Part shown: one piece after another, positions 5,821 through 5,825 of the stretch
Position numbering within the stretch: position 1 is the stretch's first letter
How the letters are laid out: every line of letters begins with the position of its first letter
Assembly: GCA_900552305.1 (NCBI GenBank)
Contig: URZD01000138.1
Coordinates: 1-5,825, forward strand
Length of the DNA stretch: 5,825 nt
Direction: 5' to 3'
Source of the DNA: an uncultured Eubacteriales bacterium
GTDB lineage: Bacteria; Bacillota; Clostridia; Monoglobales; Monoglobaceae
Position numbers and translations under genes: made by a program
Notes under the pieces: model-generated
What the model was told of the DNA's origin: nothing
What the model saw: only the letters and a program-made list of their open reading frames with translations
The model's database searches: none

Positions 5821-5825
5821 CACAT

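Noticed and set aside
5377..5823. Serine- and alanine-rich minus-strand frame opposite the YlbF-family gene
   Set aside because: Its low-complexity Ser/Ile/Phe composition is what the complement of a Glu/Lys-rich helical protein gives; the plus-strand frame has a good ribosome site and family match.

Overview
The window looks like chromosome of an endospore-forming Firmicute of the class Clostridia. The evidence is a compact spoVAC-spoVAD-spoVAE operon, strong AGGAGG-type ribosome sites, GTG starts, Rho-independent terminators with long T tracts, and a miaB gene followed by a YlbF/YmcA-family gene (the ymcB-ymcA order of Bacillus). The mixed base composition, with GC-rich codons such as GCG and GGC beside AT-rich spacers, would suit an Oscillospiraceae/Ruminococcaceae-like gut clostridium. 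That finer placement is inference.

Layout, all genes on the + strand. Positions 1-350 hold no convincing gene. This stretch is packed with inverted repeats and a roughly 50-bp direct repeat seen twice, with a third partial copy. Positions 351-1790 encode a 479-residue protein with two N-terminal ACT-like domains and a C-terminal metallo-beta-lactamase-fold domain; it ends at a strong terminator (1821-1858). Positions 1937-3782 form the spoVA operon. It is preceded by a sequence fitting the forespore sigma-G (or sigma-F) promoter, its genes are coupled by an 11-bp gap and a 4-bp overlap, and it is closed by a terminator (3791-3833). A separate sigma-A-type promoter (3844-3872) drives miaB (3912-5318). 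A YlbF-family gene with a three-cysteine tail follows (5402-5803), its stop codon buried in a GC-rich hairpin at the window edge.

How the parts work together: SpoVAC, SpoVAD and SpoVAE form the core machinery that moves dipicolinic acid into the developing forespore and releases it at germination. MiaB is a radical-SAM iron-sulfur enzyme that methylthiolates A37 of certain tRNAs. The YlbF/YmcA family supplies subunits of the Ric complex, which carries iron-sulfur clusters and affects RNase Y, biofilm formation and sporulation in Bacillus. The ACT-MBL protein is the least understood gene here. Nothing in the window amounts to a clear new multi-gene system. The points most worth a second look are the ACT-ACT-MBL fusion with its altered metal motif, the upstream repeat cluster with paired mini-ORFs, and the miaB/YlbF iron-sulfur pairing.
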